A stretch of DNA of 55,071 bases from Bradyrhizobium sp. Ai1a-2 (GCF_000426245.1 NZ_AUEZ01000059.1:1-55071), one strand, 5' to 3'; positions 27,284 through 37,462 are shown, numbered from the stretch's first letter. The notes: a model not told the origin generated them from the letters alone. A program made the numbers and translations.

Positions 27284-28642
27284 ATGTCCTATCGTTCCGG
27301 TCACCATTTCGACCCTCACCAGCAGCACCATCATCCACGAGAGCACGGGCGGACCTCTCCTCGCCGCCCCACCTCCCATGGGGCGGCAGCACGGGCGCAG
27401 GCGGCGGACGGCTATACCCTCGTCCATGCGGGCAAGCAGGTCCGCATTGGCCCTGTCCTGTTCTGGGCTGCGGTCGGCTCGGTGGTCCTGCTCGGCATAT
27501 GGTCGGCGGCAACCGCGACCTATTTTGCGTTCCGCGACGACGTCCTGACCCGGCTGCTTGCCCGCCAGGCCGAGATGCAATTCGCCTATGAGGACCGGAT
27601 CACCGATTTACGCGCCAAGGTCGACCGCACCACCAGCCGGCAGCTCCTGGACCAGGAGCAGTTCGACCAGAAGCTCGAGCAGATCATGCGACGGCAGACC
27701 GCGCTCGAAGCCCGCGCCACCGCGTTGGCCTCGATGCCGGATGTCGCAACGACCGGCTCGATCCGCCCGCCCGCGCGCAACGCCGCGCCCGAGTCGACCG
27801 CGACGCCAAAGCCGTCGCCGATCAGCGACACCGTGATCTTCGTGGCGCCGCCGGATCGTGAGGCGCGACTGGAATCCCGCGCCCCGATCAAGGCGGCGGC
27901 TCCGGTGAACCAGTTCGCCAAGCTGCAAGGTTTCGACAATGTCCTGGTCCGCCTGCAGACCTCGCTCGACCAGGTCGAGCGGCGCCAGATAGCGGCGCTG
28001 AGCTCAGCCGAGGAGACCATGGAATCGCGCGTGCGCCGGATGCGCGGCGTGATCACCGACCTCGGCCTCGACATGTCGCAGCTCGAAGCCGCGACCCCGC
28101 GCGCGGCGATCGGCGGTCCCTTCGTGCCCGTCAAGCTGCCCGCCGACGCAGGCCCGTTCGAGCGGCAGCTCAACCGCATCAACATCACCCGCGCGCAGAT
28201 GCAGCGCCTGAACGCGACGCTGGCACTGGTGCCCTACCGCAAGCCCGTGATCGGCGAAGTCGAGTTCACCTCGGGATTCGGCGTCCGCACCGACCCCTTC
28301 CTCGGCCGCCCTGCGATGCATACCGGCCTCGATTTCCGTGCCGCGATGGGCGATCCCGTCCGCGCCACCGCCAACGGCAAGGTGGTGTCATCAGGCTGGG
28401 CCGGCGGCTACGGCCGCATGGTCGAGATCGATCACGGCAACGGCCTCTCCACCCGCTACGGCCACCTGTCGGAGATCAACGTCAAGGTCGGTGAGACCAT
28501 CAAGATCGGCCAGGTGATCGGCGCCGTCGGCTCGACCGGTCGTTCGACCGGCCCGCATCTCCACTACGAAACGCGCATCGACGGCGACGCAGTTGACCCG
28601 CAAAAATTCCTCCGCGCCGGCGTGCGCTTAAGCGCGGGCTGA
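27284..28642 (+). CDS. M23 family metallopeptidase with membrane anchor and coiled coil
   Basis: The 452-residue protein has a His/Pro-rich cytoplasmic start, a membrane helix near residues 55-78 and a coiled-coil region. The C-terminal LytM/M23 domain begins TSGFGVRTDPF. The zinc ligands of the family are in HTGLDF (H..D) and HLHYE (HxH), with GHLSEINVKVGETIKIGQ between them. An intact HxxxD/HxH set suggests an active endopeptidase cutting peptidoglycan cross-links, not a degenerate EnvC-like activator. The ATG at 27284 has GGAG 6 nt upstream. Its stop is 4 nt from that of the convergent binding-protein gene. Confidence 0.92.
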   Translation: MSYRSGHHFDPHQQHHHPREHGRTSPRRPTSHGAAARAQAADGYTLVHAGKQVRIGPVLFWAAVGSVVLLGIWSAATATYFAFRDDVLTRLLARQAEMQFAYEDRITDLRAKVDRTTSRQLLDQEQFDQKLEQIMRRQTALEARATALASMPDVATTGSIRPPARNAAPESTATPKPSPISDTVIFVAPPDREARLESRAPIKAAAPVNQFAKLQGFDNVLVRLQTSLDQVERRQIAALSSAEETMESRVRRMRGVITDLGLDMSQLEAATPRAAIGGPFVPVKLPADAGPFERQLNRINITRAQMQRLNATLALVPYRKPVIGEVEFTSGFGVRTDPFLGRPAMHTGLDFRAAMGDPVRATANGKVVSSGWAGGYGRMVEIDHGNGLSTRYGHLSEINVKVGETIKIGQVIGAVGSTGRSTGPHLHYETRIDGDAVDPQKFLRAGVRLSAG

Positions 28643-28646
28643 GCGT

Positions 28647-29882
28647 TCATCGCGAGGCATTGTGGCCGACCTCGCCTGTGATCACATCACCGAACAGCTC
28701 CCAGGACTCACCGTTGAATCTCATCAGTTGCATCTGCTCGATCGGGAAATAGTCGTCCTGGGCAGTGTTGACCATGATGCCGGGCAGCATCAGGTCGGAG
28801 TGGAAATTCTTCAGGTTCGCAGCCTGCCTCATGACGTTTTCGCGCGTGAGGTTGTCACCGCATTGCTTTAAAACCTGGACCATCGCCTGCGCCTGCACGT
28901 AGCCATAAACGTTGTTCGCATTGGTCTTGTCGCCGTCAGGATAGTACCTGTCCATGAATGCCTGCCAGGTTTTCACGCCGGGATCGTCCTTCCACGTCGG
29001 ATCGGTTGGATCCTTCAGATAGACCGTGGAGATGATATCTTTCGCGTATTGCAGGCCGGCCGGCTTCAACACGGATGCAACCGAGGTCGCGGTGTTGGCC
29101 AGGAAGAATTTCGGTTTCCAGCCGAGTTCGCCGACCTTGCGGATCGCCTGCGCCGAGCCCTTTGGTGCGGCCCAAGAGAAAAAGATGTCGGCACCCGAAT
29201 CGTGCAATGCGACGATCTGGGAATCGACACTGGGATCGCTCACTTCATAGGATTTGTCAGCGATAATCATGCTCGCCTTGTCGCCGAGCCCATCCTTCAA
29301 GCCCTTGAACTGATCCTTGCCGGCGTCGTCGTTTTGCCAGAACACGGCGATCTTGCTGTTTGGAAAATGCTCGAGGATGTACTTGGCGTAGATCCTGCCT
29401 TCGCTCTGGTAGTTGGGCTGAAAGCCCATGGTCCATGGAAAATTCTTGGCGTCCCCGAATTTGGTGCCGCCGGACGCGACGAAAAGCTGCGGCACCTTCT
29501 TGGCATTCATGTATTTCATAATGGCCGAATTGGAGGGCGTGCCCAGCGGCTGGAAGATCAGGAGCACTTCGTCGCTTTCCACCAGCTTACGCGCCTGCTC
29601 GATCGCCTTTGGCGGACTATAGGCGTCGTCGTAGGAGATAAAATCGATCTTGCGTCCGTTGATGCCGCCCTCGGCATTGATCATCTTGAAATAGGCCGCT
29701 TCGGTCCTCCCGATCACGCCATAGGATGACGCAGGCCCGCTATAAGGCATGATGTTGCCGACCTTGATCTCCGTGTCACTGGCGCCGGGATCATATTTCT
29801 TCTCGGCGTTGGCCGCGGTCACGAGGATCATCGCGACAGCGAACACTGTCGGCGCCACAAGCTTCTGCATGCGAAGCAGCAT
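28647..29882 (-). CDS. Periplasmic substrate-binding protein of a branched-chain amino-acid-type ABC transporter
   Basis: The 411-residue protein is a type I periplasmic binding protein (LivK/Peripla_BP_6). It has a Sec signal peptide (LVAPTVFAVAMILVTAANA, cut before EKKY), then SDTEIKVGNIMPYSGPASSYG, INGRKIDFISYDDAYSPPKA and QLFVASGGTKFGD, all typical of this group. Family ligands include leucine-type amino acids, amides and aromatic acids, so the substrate is open. No permease or ATPase genes are adjacent, so it is an orphan component or works with a transporter elsewhere. GGGAG lies 5 nt before the ATG at 29882. It is divergent from the carbamoyltransferase gene. Confidence 0.92.
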   Translation of the reverse strand: MLLRMQKLVAPTVFAVAMILVTAANAEKKYDPGASDTEIKVGNIMPYSGPASSYGVIGRTEAAYFKMINAEGGINGRKIDFISYDDAYSPPKAIEQARKLVESDEVLLIFQPLGTPSNSAIMKYMNAKKVPQLFVASGGTKFGDAKNFPWTMGFQPNYQSEGRIYAKYILEHFPNSKIAVFWQNDDAGKDQFKGLKDGLGDKASMIIADKSYEVSDPSVDSQIVALHDSGADIFFSWAAPKGSAQAIRKVGELGWKPKFFLANTATSVASVLKPAGLQYAKDIISTVYLKDPTDPTWKDDPGVKTWQAFMDRYYPDGDKTNANNVYGYVQAQAMVQVLKQCGDNLTRENVMRQAANLKNFHSDLMLPGIMVNTAQDDYFPIEQMQLMRFNGESWELFGDVITGEVGHNASR

Positions 29883-30001
29883 TGTTTTCTCCCTTTTCAA
29901 TCTTGTTTTTGTGCGAGTGTTGCAAGGCTTCGGCCACGCTGCAAGCACGCACTTATTCCGCGCGACGAAACAGCATTGTTGTGCAGCGCCAATTGTGGTT
30001 G

Positions 30002-32191
30002 ATGCGGGCAATCGCACTGACAGAGGCGCTGCACTTGGAACCGAACACGCGAATTGGTCCGCGACATCGCCGGCTCGCCGCTACAGGTTTTCGCGCCGCG
30101 CGATGGCTGGCGGCGAAGACGATGGGAGCGGCCGGTTTCCATCAGCTCGGCTCCGAGTTTGCACAAGCGCGGATTGCCGCTGTGCGCGACAAGCTCGCGC
30201 GCGGCGAGACCGTTTATCTTGCAGGCCTCGGTGCTCCCGGCACGCACAATTCAGGCATCGCACTGGTCGAGGTGACCCAGCGTGACGGCCCGCGCCTGAT
30301 CGTCAACAACGAGGAAGAACGCTTCTCCGGCAACAAGCACACCACGGAATATCCGGAAAAATCGATCGACGCCGTTGTCGCGACGCTACGAGGCATGGGA
30401 CGAGATATCGGCGCGATCGACGCCTGGCTGACAGGCTGGGACTATCCGACGCTGGCCGGCACGCTGGCGCGTTCGGTGCTGGAAGAGCTGCCGCAAAGCC
30501 TGAAATTGCTTCGTGCCACAGAGGCCGCCGGCTTCGAGAGCCGCCGCCTCGAGCAGATGACGCGGACGCCAAAGATCCTCGCTCGCCAGCTCAAGCTTTC
30601 CGAGCGCGTGCCTTTGATCTGCCTCCCGCACCACGACAACCATGCCTGGTTCTCGTTTGCGGCTTCTCCGTTCAGAGATGACGACGAGCCAGTCGCCATC
30701 GCCGTGCTCGACGGCACCGGCGATCTCGGCTCGGTCTCGCTCTATGTCGTCGAGAAAGGCGCGATGCGCCAGCTCTACTGCAACGAGAGCATGTTCGATT
30801 CACTCGGTGCCTTCTACAGCGTGATCTCTTCGACGCAGGGCGGCTGGACCTGGCTGTCCTGCGAGGGACGCTACATGGGCGCAGCCGCCTGGGGCGACAT
30901 GAGCCGATCGGGCAATCCCTATTATCGGCGGCTCCGTAAGGTGCTGCATCTCGGCGCTGACGGCGAAGTCTGGCTCAATCGCGCGATGGCGAACTGGTAC
31001 GCCGACCCGTTCGAGAATCCCTACAAGGCCGCATTGACCGACATCCTCGGCGAACCGCTCAAGCCGGCTCAACTTTGGAATCCCGATGCGGTGCTGCGCG
31101 TCGAGGATATCAAGCACCGCCCCGACACGCAGGATCGACTCGACAAGGCCGCGGCGACTCAGCTCGTGTTCGAGGATGCGATGATCCACGTTGTGGATCA
31201 TCTGTTGCGCCTGACCGGCGCCCGCCAGCTGGTGCTGACCGGCGGCGTTGCGCTCAACGCCGTCGGCAACATGCGGCTGGTCGAGCATTTCGACGAAAGC
31301 TGGTTTGCCAATGCGCAGGGCCGTCGCGCGCAGTTGCACCTGTGGGTGCCGCCGGTGCCCGGCGATCCCGGCGTCACCATCGGCGCCGCGTGGCTGTTCG
31401 CGCATCTCGCCGGCGCGCCGCGCGGTGCGCCGATGACGCATGCGTTCTATTGCGGCACGCCTGCGACCTCTGACGACATTGCGACCGCGCTGAAAGCGGA
31501 CGACATCGCTTCAGAGCGGATCGGCGACATCTCGACGCCTGAGGGACGCGATGCCATCGCCGACCTGATGGCGTTCATGGTGGCGCAGAACGGCGTCATT
31601 GCGATCTATCAGGGCGCAGCCGAGACCGGTCCACGCGCGCTCGGCCATCGCTCGATCCTTGCCAACCCCTGCGATCCCGATACGCGAGAGCGATTGAATG
31701 AACGCGTGAAATATCGCGAGGCGATCCGCCCGCTGGCGCCGATGGCGACGCTGGAGGCCGCGCAACACTATTTCGAGCTGCTGCCCGGCGCCTCCGACGA
31801 CGACTACAACGCCTATAACTACATGGTGCTCACGGCACGGTCGAAGCCGCACGCGCGCGACAAGATCCCCGCAGTCATCCACGCCGACGGCACCGGCCGC
31901 ATCCAGATCGTGCGCGAAACGGACGATCCCCTCACCTACGCCTATCTCAAGGCGCTCGGCCTCCGTATCGGTGTCGAGCTGTCCGTCAACACGTCGTTCA
32001 ATGTCGCAGGCCCGATCGCGCAGACGCCGAGCCAGGCCATCGACACGCTGCGCCGCTCCAAAGGGCTGGACGCCGTGATCATGGTCGCAAGCGATGGCAC
32101 CGTATACGCCGCATGGCACGGCGGCGAACGCGATAGCGGACGGTTCACGGGATGGCTGTCGGAGTGGAAGAGCGCGCAGCCGGTTGCATGA
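30002..32191 (+). CDS. Carbamoyltransferase of the NodU/CmcH/TobZ family
   Basis: Members move a carbamoyl group from carbamoyl phosphate, through an adenylate, to a hydroxyl of a sugar or antibiotic. The Kae1-like domain opens with LAGLGAPGTHNSGIALVEV, and the metal-binding stretch is PHHDNHAWFSFAASPF. VLTGGVALNAVGNMRL follows, and the C-terminal domain holds ETGPRALGHRSILANP with the expected Arg and His. From 30002 it has 729 residues, somewhat longer than NodU, because of an N-terminal extension; the Met at 30122 is another possible start. No nod or antibiotic genes are nearby, so the acceptor is unknown, perhaps a surface glycan. It faces the divergent binding-protein gene. Confidence 0.88.
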   Translation: MRAIALTEALHLEPNTRIGPRHRRLAATGFRAARWLAAKTMGAAGFHQLGSEFAQARIAAVRDKLARGETVYLAGLGAPGTHNSGIALVEVTQRDGPRLIVNNEEERFSGNKHTTEYPEKSIDAVVATLRGMGRDIGAIDAWLTGWDYPTLAGTLARSVLEELPQSLKLLRATEAAGFESRRLEQMTRTPKILARQLKLSERVPLICLPHHDNHAWFSFAASPFRDDDEPVAIAVLDGTGDLGSVSLYVVEKGAMRQLYCNESMFDSLGAFYSVISSTQGGWTWLSCEGRYMGAAAWGDMSRSGNPYYRRLRKVLHLGADGEVWLNRAMANWYADPFENPYKAALTDILGEPLKPAQLWNPDAVLRVEDIKHRPDTQDRLDKAAATQLVFEDAMIHVVDHLLRLTGARQLVLTGGVALNAVGNMRLVEHFDESWFANAQGRRAQLHLWVPPVPGDPGVTIGAAWLFAHLAGAPRGAPMTHAFYCGTPATSDDIATALKADDIASERIGDISTPEGRDAIADLMAFMVAQNGVIAIYQGAAETGPRALGHRSILANPCDPDTRERLNERVKYREAIRPLAPMATLEAAQHYFELLPGASDDDYNAYNYMVLTARSKPHARDKIPAVIHADGTGRIQIVRETDDPLTYAYLKALGLRIGVELSVNTSFNVAGPIAQTPSQAIDTLRRSKGLDAVIMVASDGTVYAAWHGGERDSGRFTGWLSEWKSAQPVA

Positions 32192-32217
32192 GCAAGCCTA
32201 AACGGCGCTTCCTTTAT

Positions 32218-33349
32218 TTAATCGACGTCCTCGATCGCGCCAGTCGTCGTGCCGAATGCCTTTTGCGCCAACGTGGCCGCCATGAACTCATCGAGGTCGC
32301 CGTCGAGCACGCCGGCGGTATCGGAGGTCTGCACGCCCGTGCGCAGGTCCTTCACCATCTGGTAGGGCTGCAGCACGTAGGAACGGATCTGGTGGCCCCA
32401 GCCGATATCGGTCTTGGCGGCCTGATCGGCGGCCGCCTGCTCCTCGCGCTTCTTCAATTCGATCTCGTAGAGCCGGGCGCGCAGCATGTCCCACGCCTGC
32501 GCGCGGTTCTTGTGCTGTGAGCGGCCGGCCTGACAGACCACGGCGATGCCGGTCGGGATATGGGTCAGGCGCACCGCGGATTCGGTCTTGTTGACGTGCT
32601 GGCCGCCGGCGCCGCCGGAGCGCATGGTGTCGGTGCGAACATCCGACTCCTTGATGTCGACCTTGATGCTGTCGTCGACCACCGGGAAGATCTGCACGCT
32701 CGAGAACGAGGTGTGGCGGCGCGCATTGGAATCGAACGGCGAGATCCGGACCAGGCGGTGCACGCCCGCTTCGGTCTTCAGCCAGCCATAGGCGTTATGG
32801 CCGCTGATCTGGATGGTGGCCGACTTGATGCCCGCTTCTTCGCCCTGGGATTCCTCGAGAAACTCGACCTTGAAGCCATGCTTCTCCGCCCAGCGCGTGT
32901 ACATGCGAAGCAGCATCTGCGCCCAGTCCTGGCTCTCGGTGCCGCCAGCGCCGGCATGGACTTCGAGATAGGAGTCGAACTTGTCGGCCTCGCCCGACAG
33001 CAGCGCTTCCAGTTCGCGCCGGGCGACTTCCTTCTTGAGGTCCTTGAGCGCCTTCTCGGCTTCCGCGACGACGCCCTCATCGTTCTCGGCCTCGCCGAGC
33101 TCGATCATGCCGACATTGTCGTCGAGCTCGCGCTCGACCTTGCTGATGCCGGACAGCGCATCCTCCAGCGAGGTGCGCTCCTGCATCAGTTTCTGGGCTT
33201 TCTGGGGATCGTTCCAGAGATCAGGATCTTCGGCGAGCTTGTTCAGCTCGGCCAGCCGTGCCGTCGATTTCTCGACGTCAAAGATGCCTCCTCAGCAGCC
33301 CGACCGACTGCTTGATCTCTTCAACAAGGCGTTCGACTTCCGCGCGCAT
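32218..33349 (-). CDS. prfB: Peptide chain release factor 2, with programmed +1 frameshift
   Basis: RF2 ends translation at UGA and UAA. The gene is in two frames. From ATG 33349, 23 codons lead to an in-frame TGA at 33278-33280. A +1 shift at CTT-TGA-C then joins the frame that runs to 32218, giving 376 residues, the normal RF2 length. The main frame shows the SPF stop-codon-recognition tripeptide (VRISPFDSNARRHTSF) and the GGQ catalytic motif (RSGGAGGQHVNKTESAVRL). An annotation beginning at the Met at 33186 would wrongly drop 54 residues. It lies downstream of mrcA (107 bp) and converges on the carbamoyltransferase gene. Confidence 0.97.
33278..33292 (-). promoter_or_regulatory. RF2 autoregulatory frameshift site
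   Basis: On the minus strand the sequence reads AGGAGG-CAT-CTT-TGA-C. The internal Shine-Dalgarno-like AGGAGG at 33287-33292 sits three bases before the slippery CTT, followed by the in-frame TGA (33278-33280) and C. This is the classic RF2 arrangement: scarce RF2 leaves the ribosome paused at UGA, and slipping forward one base completes the protein. The AGGAGG here is a perfect anti-SD match. Confidence 0.95.
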
Positions 33350-33456
33350 GATCTTTCTGGTCTGAATTATGAATGTCTGGTGGGGATGTAGCGGCCGAAG
33401 CGCTGAAGCGCAATCGGCCGCGGGCCCATTTCCCGATGATTTGGCGCTTCAGCTCG

Positions 33457-35943
33457 CTAATACAATCCGCCGGGACGCATGATCGCACCCGCGTCGGGCG
33501 CGACCGCCGGCGGCAACCGGCCCTCGGCATCGGCCACACCGATGGCGGAGTAGCTATCCGGCGGCGCCGTGCCCGGCTTGAAGGCTTCCAGGATGGTGCG
33601 TCCACCCTCGCCCGGGCCAGCGCGCATGCCGCTCTTGGAGTCGACGCGGACCAGCTTGATGCCGGCCGGGATCTTGAACGGCGTTGCCGGCTTCTCCGCC
33701 AGCGCAAGCTTGAGGAAATCGCGCGCGACCGGCGCAGCCAACGCGCCGCCGGTGGCTTTGCGACCGAGATTGCGCGGCTTGTCGTAACCCAGATAGACGC
33801 CGACCACGAGATCCGGCGAGAAGCCGATGAACCAGACGTCCTTCTCGTCATTGGTGGTCCCGGTCTTGCCGGCAATCGGCTTGCCGACTTCCTTCACCGC
33901 GGTGGCGGTTCCGTACTGGACCACGCCCTCCATCATCGATGTGATCTGGTAGGCCGTCATCGGATCGAGCACCTGCTCGCGGCGATCGATAAGCTGCGGC
34001 TCAGCCTGATTCTTCCAGCCTCCGGGGGCGTCACAGCCGCGACATTCGCGCTGGTCGTGCCTGTAGATGGTGTGCCCGTAACGGTCCTGGATACGGTCGA
34101 TCAACGTCGGCTTCACGCGGCGGCCGCCATTGGCAAACATCGAATAGGCCGTGACCATCCGCATCACCGTGGTCTCACCGGCACCGAGCGCGTAGGAGAG
34201 ATAGTTCGGCAGTTCGTCATAGACGCCGAAGCGCTTGGCGTATTCGCCGATCAGGGGCATGCCGATGTCCTGCGCCAGCCGCACCGTCACGGTGTTCAGC
34301 GAGCGCGCCAGCGCGTTGCGTAGCGTGGTCGGACCGTAATACTTGCCGGTCGAATAATTCTCCGGACGCCAGACGCCCGCGCCCTGCCCCTGGTCGATTT
34401 CGATGGGCGCGTCGACCACCACGGTGGACGGCGTGTACCCGTTATCGAGCGCGGTCGAATAGACGATCGGCTTGAACGACGAACCCGGCTGCCGATAGGC
34501 CTGGGTGGCGCGGTTGAACTGGCTCTGGTCGAACGAGAAGCCGCCAACCATCGCCAGCACACGGCCGGTCCAGGGATCCATCGCGACCATGGCGCCGGAG
34601 ATCTCCGGCAATTGCCGCAGCCGGTACTGGCCCTCCACTGCCGTCCCCTCCTTGGTCACCAAGGGGTCCGCATAAATGACGTCACCGGGCGAGAGCACCT
34701 GTGACACCGCCGTTGGCGTCCGCCCCCGTGCCGCGCCGGAAGTCGGCCTTGCCCAGCGCATGCCATCGAGCGTGATGAGGCCGGTCTGCCGCTGCTTGCT
34801 GACGGCGCCGCCGAGTTCGCGGCCAGGCTGGAATCCGATGCGTGCCGACTGGTCGCTGGTCTCGAGCACCACCGCCAGTCGCCACGGCGAGATGTCGGAG
34901 AGCGATTTGACCTCGGCGAGCTTCACGCCCCAATCGCCGGAAACATCGAGCTTGGTGATCGGGCCGCGCCAGCCCTGCCCTTCGTCGTAGTTGACGAGGC
35001 CGGCGGCCATGGTCTTGCGCGCCATCACCTGGATCTTCGGATCAAGCGTGGTGCGCACCGAGAGGCCGCCCTCGTAAAGCTTCTTCTCGCCGTAGCGCTC
35101 GAAAATGTCGCGGCGGACTTCCTCGGCAAAATATTCGCCGGCAAAGGTGTGCGAGCCATTGCTGCGATTGGTGACGATCAGCGGATCCTTGCGCGCCTTG
35201 TCGGCGTCGGCCTGCTTGATCCAGCCATTTTCGAGCAGGCGGTCGATCACGTAGTTGCGGCGCTCGATCGCGCGATCGCGGTTGCGCACCGGATGCAGCG
35301 CCGCCGGCGCCTTCGGCAGCGAGGCCAGATAGGCGGCTTCGGCGACGGTCAGTTCATTCACCGACTTGTCAAAATAGACCAGCGAGGCGGCGGCTACGCC
35401 ATAGGCACCAAGGCCGAGATAGATTTCATTCAGATAGAGTTCGAGGATGCGATCCTTGGAGTAAGCGCGCTCGATGCGCATCGCGAGCAGCGCCTCCTTG
35501 ATCTTGCGCGCGAACGAGACCTCGTTGGTGAGCAGGAAGTTCTTGGCGACCTGCTGGGTGATCGTCGATGCACCCTGTGGCCGGCGGCCCGAGCCGTAGT
35601 TCTGGGCGTAGAGAATCGCCGCGCGCGCCATGCCGGAGAAGTCGATGCCACCGTGCTCGTAGAAATTCTTGTCTTCGGCCGCGAGGAACGCGTTGATGAC
35701 GAGCTTGGGCACCGCCTGGATCGGCAGATAGAGCCGCCGCTCCTTGGAATATTCACCGAGTAGCGAACCGTCGGACGCATGCACGCGCGTCATTACCGGC
35801 GGCTCATAGTCCTGAAGCTGCGAATAGTCCGGCAGGTCCTTGGAGAAATGCCAGATCGCGCCCGCGACGCCGGCTACGCCAACCAGGAACACGACGGTCC
35901 CCGCGGCGAACAAGAAACCCATGAACCGCACCAGCAAGCGCAT
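33457..35943 (-). CDS. mrcA: Bifunctional penicillin-binding protein 1A
   Basis: This inner-membrane enzyme polymerises glycan strands and cross-links their peptides. After an N-terminal membrane helix (about 10-32) comes the GT51 transglycosylase domain, with E90-D-K-N-F-Y-E-H carrying the catalytic Glu, then GASTITQQVAKNFLL and EAAYLASLPKAP. The transpeptidase domain has S488-S-F-K491, then SLN (ARSLNTVTVRLA) and the KTGT box (AGKTGTTND). An OB-like insert lies between the two, as in other PBP1A proteins. The length of 828 residues is usual. amiC lies 223 bp upstream and prfB follows on the same strand, the order seen in related genomes. Confidence 0.96.
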   Translation of the reverse strand: MRLLVRFMGFLFAAGTVVFLVGVAGVAGAIWHFSKDLPDYSQLQDYEPPVMTRVHASDGSLLGEYSKERRLYLPIQAVPKLVINAFLAAEDKNFYEHGGIDFSGMARAAILYAQNYGSGRRPQGASTITQQVAKNFLLTNEVSFARKIKEALLAMRIERAYSKDRILELYLNEIYLGLGAYGVAAASLVYFDKSVNELTVAEAAYLASLPKAPAALHPVRNRDRAIERRNYVIDRLLENGWIKQADADKARKDPLIVTNRSNGSHTFAGEYFAEEVRRDIFERYGEKKLYEGGLSVRTTLDPKIQVMARKTMAAGLVNYDEGQGWRGPITKLDVSGDWGVKLAEVKSLSDISPWRLAVVLETSDQSARIGFQPGRELGGAVSKQRQTGLITLDGMRWARPTSGAARGRTPTAVSQVLSPGDVIYADPLVTKEGTAVEGQYRLRQLPEISGAMVAMDPWTGRVLAMVGGFSFDQSQFNRATQAYRQPGSSFKPIVYSTALDNGYTPSTVVVDAPIEIDQGQGAGVWRPENYSTGKYYGPTTLRNALARSLNTVTVRLAQDIGMPLIGEYAKRFGVYDELPNYLSYALGAGETTVMRMVTAYSMFANGGRRVKPTLIDRIQDRYGHTIYRHDQRECRGCDAPGGWKNQAEPQLIDRREQVLDPMTAYQITSMMEGVVQYGTATAVKEVGKPIAGKTGTTNDEKDVWFIGFSPDLVVGVYLGYDKPRNLGRKATGGALAAPVARDFLKLALAEKPATPFKIPAGIKLVRVDSKSGMRAGPGEGGRTILEAFKPGTAPPDSYSAIGVADAEGRLPPAVAPDAGAIMRPGGLY

Positions 35944-36166
35944 TATCGAAGTTCCGTTCCAACCCTAACGCGCCGGCCAGCCGGCGACAGTTCCTCGTTG
36001 CGAATGCCGGCCCTAACTAGCTGCCGGTGCTTGAGGCGAACAATACAGCGCTCCGCAGACAAAATCGGCCGATTCCGCGAGGCCCCCAGACAACTGTCGT
36101 ATACCGTTGCCGCTGTGGCCAAACTAGGGCCTCCCGGTTCCGAGCGGCGCCTTTTCCCGACACCTG

Positions 36167-37462
36167 TCACTTGTCCGGCGTGGTCGTCGCGAGTCGCTTG
36201 GCGAAAAAGGTGTCAATGGCCTGCAGCATCGAGTCGACCGTCTTGTTGCGCCAGTTCTCAGATACCAGGTGTTCCAGATCGCCCTTGTTGGAGACATAGC
36301 CGAGTTCGACCAGGACCGAGGGCACGTCGGGCGCCTTCAGGACCCGAAAGCCCGCCGATTTCAGCGGATGCTTGTGCATCCGCGCCGCCGTCTTCATCTC
36401 GGACACCAACAGCCGCGCAAAGCGGTTGGAGAATGTCTTGGTCTCGCGACGGGTAAGATCGATCAGGATATCGGCGACCTCGGTCGGCTCATCCGACAGG
36501 TTCACCCCGGCGATGGCGTCCGCCTTGTTTTCGGCTTCCGCCAGCCGCTCCGCTTCGGCATCGGAGGCCTTGTCCGAAAGCGTGTAGATGGTCGCCCCCT
36601 GCGCGTCGCCTTCCCGGCGCGGCAGCGCGTCGGCATGGATCGAGACGAACAGCGCCGCCGACTGGTTGCGGGCGACTTTGACCCGGTCGTTCAGGGGGAT
36701 GAAAGTGTCGTCAGTGCGGGTCATGACGACCCGGTATTTGCCCGACTTCTCGATCCGGTCGCGCAATGCGAGCCCGAATCCGAGCACGAGGTTCTTCTCC
36801 AGCTCGCCGTTCGACTGGGTGCCGTTGTCGATGCCGCCATGACCGGGATCGATCACGATCAGGGGCCGCGAATCCGTCGGCTCGCCCGGTTTTGCGCTGG
36901 GCGTTCCCTCCGCCGGCATCGCCGCCTTGGCCTCCGCAACGGCCGGCTTCAGCTCCGGCCGGTCTTCCCGCGCAAGCTGCTGGGTGAAGGCGTTGCGATC
37001 GACCTGCTCCAGTTCCAGGATCAGGCGCGGCGGCTGGCCGTTGGCCGCGTCGAGCACGTAGGAATTGGCGATCTTCGCCGGCCCCGTCAGATCAAAGACG
37101 ATTCGCGACCCGCCCGGCATCACCAGGCCGTAGCGGAATGCCTTCACCAGCCCGCGCCCGGTATTGCCGGTTCCAGGGGGAAGCTGGAATGTCACCTGGG
37201 GAATGTCCACGACCACCCGATAGGGATCGGCGAGCGTGAAGGCGCGGTACTGGATCTTCTTGTCGAGGTCGACGATGAACCGGGTCTGCTTGGCGTCTCC
37301 GGCCAACCGGGCTTCAGAAACGACCGGAAAATCTGTGCTTGCAGAAGGGCTTGGCGGGGTTACTTCAGCTGCGCTGGGAACAATGATCGGGCCGCACAGC
37401 AACGCTGCGGCGCACAATAGCCCGCATCCCAGTAAAACCCGTCGATTTGCGCGGTCCGCCAC
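36167..37462 (-). CDS. amiC: N-acetylmuramoyl-L-alanine amidase, AmiC type
   Basis: The enzyme cleaves the bond between MurNAc and the stem peptide, chiefly at septa. The 431-residue protein has an N-terminal signal (LLGCGLLCAAALLCGPIIVPSA), an AMIN targeting domain at about 45-150 (TRFIVDLDKKIQYRAFTL onward), a low-complexity linker, and the zinc amidase_3 domain. The metal ligands are in VIDPGHGGIDNG (His), NGELEKN (Glu) and VSIHADA (His). The catalytic Glu is in VLVELGYVSN. I see no long inhibitory helix like that of E. coli AmiC beyond the segment around EAERLAEAENKADAI. It is upstream of mrcA on the same strand. Confidence 0.95.
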   Translation of the reverse strand: MADRANRRVLLGCGLLCAAALLCGPIIVPSAAEVTPPSPSASTDFPVVSEARLAGDAKQTRFIVDLDKKIQYRAFTLADPYRVVVDIPQVTFQLPPGTGNTGRGLVKAFRYGLVMPGGSRIVFDLTGPAKIANSYVLDAANGQPPRLILELEQVDRNAFTQQLAREDRPELKPAVAEAKAAMPAEGTPSAKPGEPTDSRPLIVIDPGHGGIDNGTQSNGELEKNLVLGFGLALRDRIEKSGKYRVVMTRTDDTFIPLNDRVKVARNQSAALFVSIHADALPRREGDAQGATIYTLSDKASDAEAERLAEAENKADAIAGVNLSDEPTEVADILIDLTRRETKTFSNRFARLLVSEMKTAARMHKHPLKSAGFRVLKAPDVPSVLVELGYVSNKGDLEHLVSENWRNKTVDSMLQAIDTFFAKRLATTTPDK

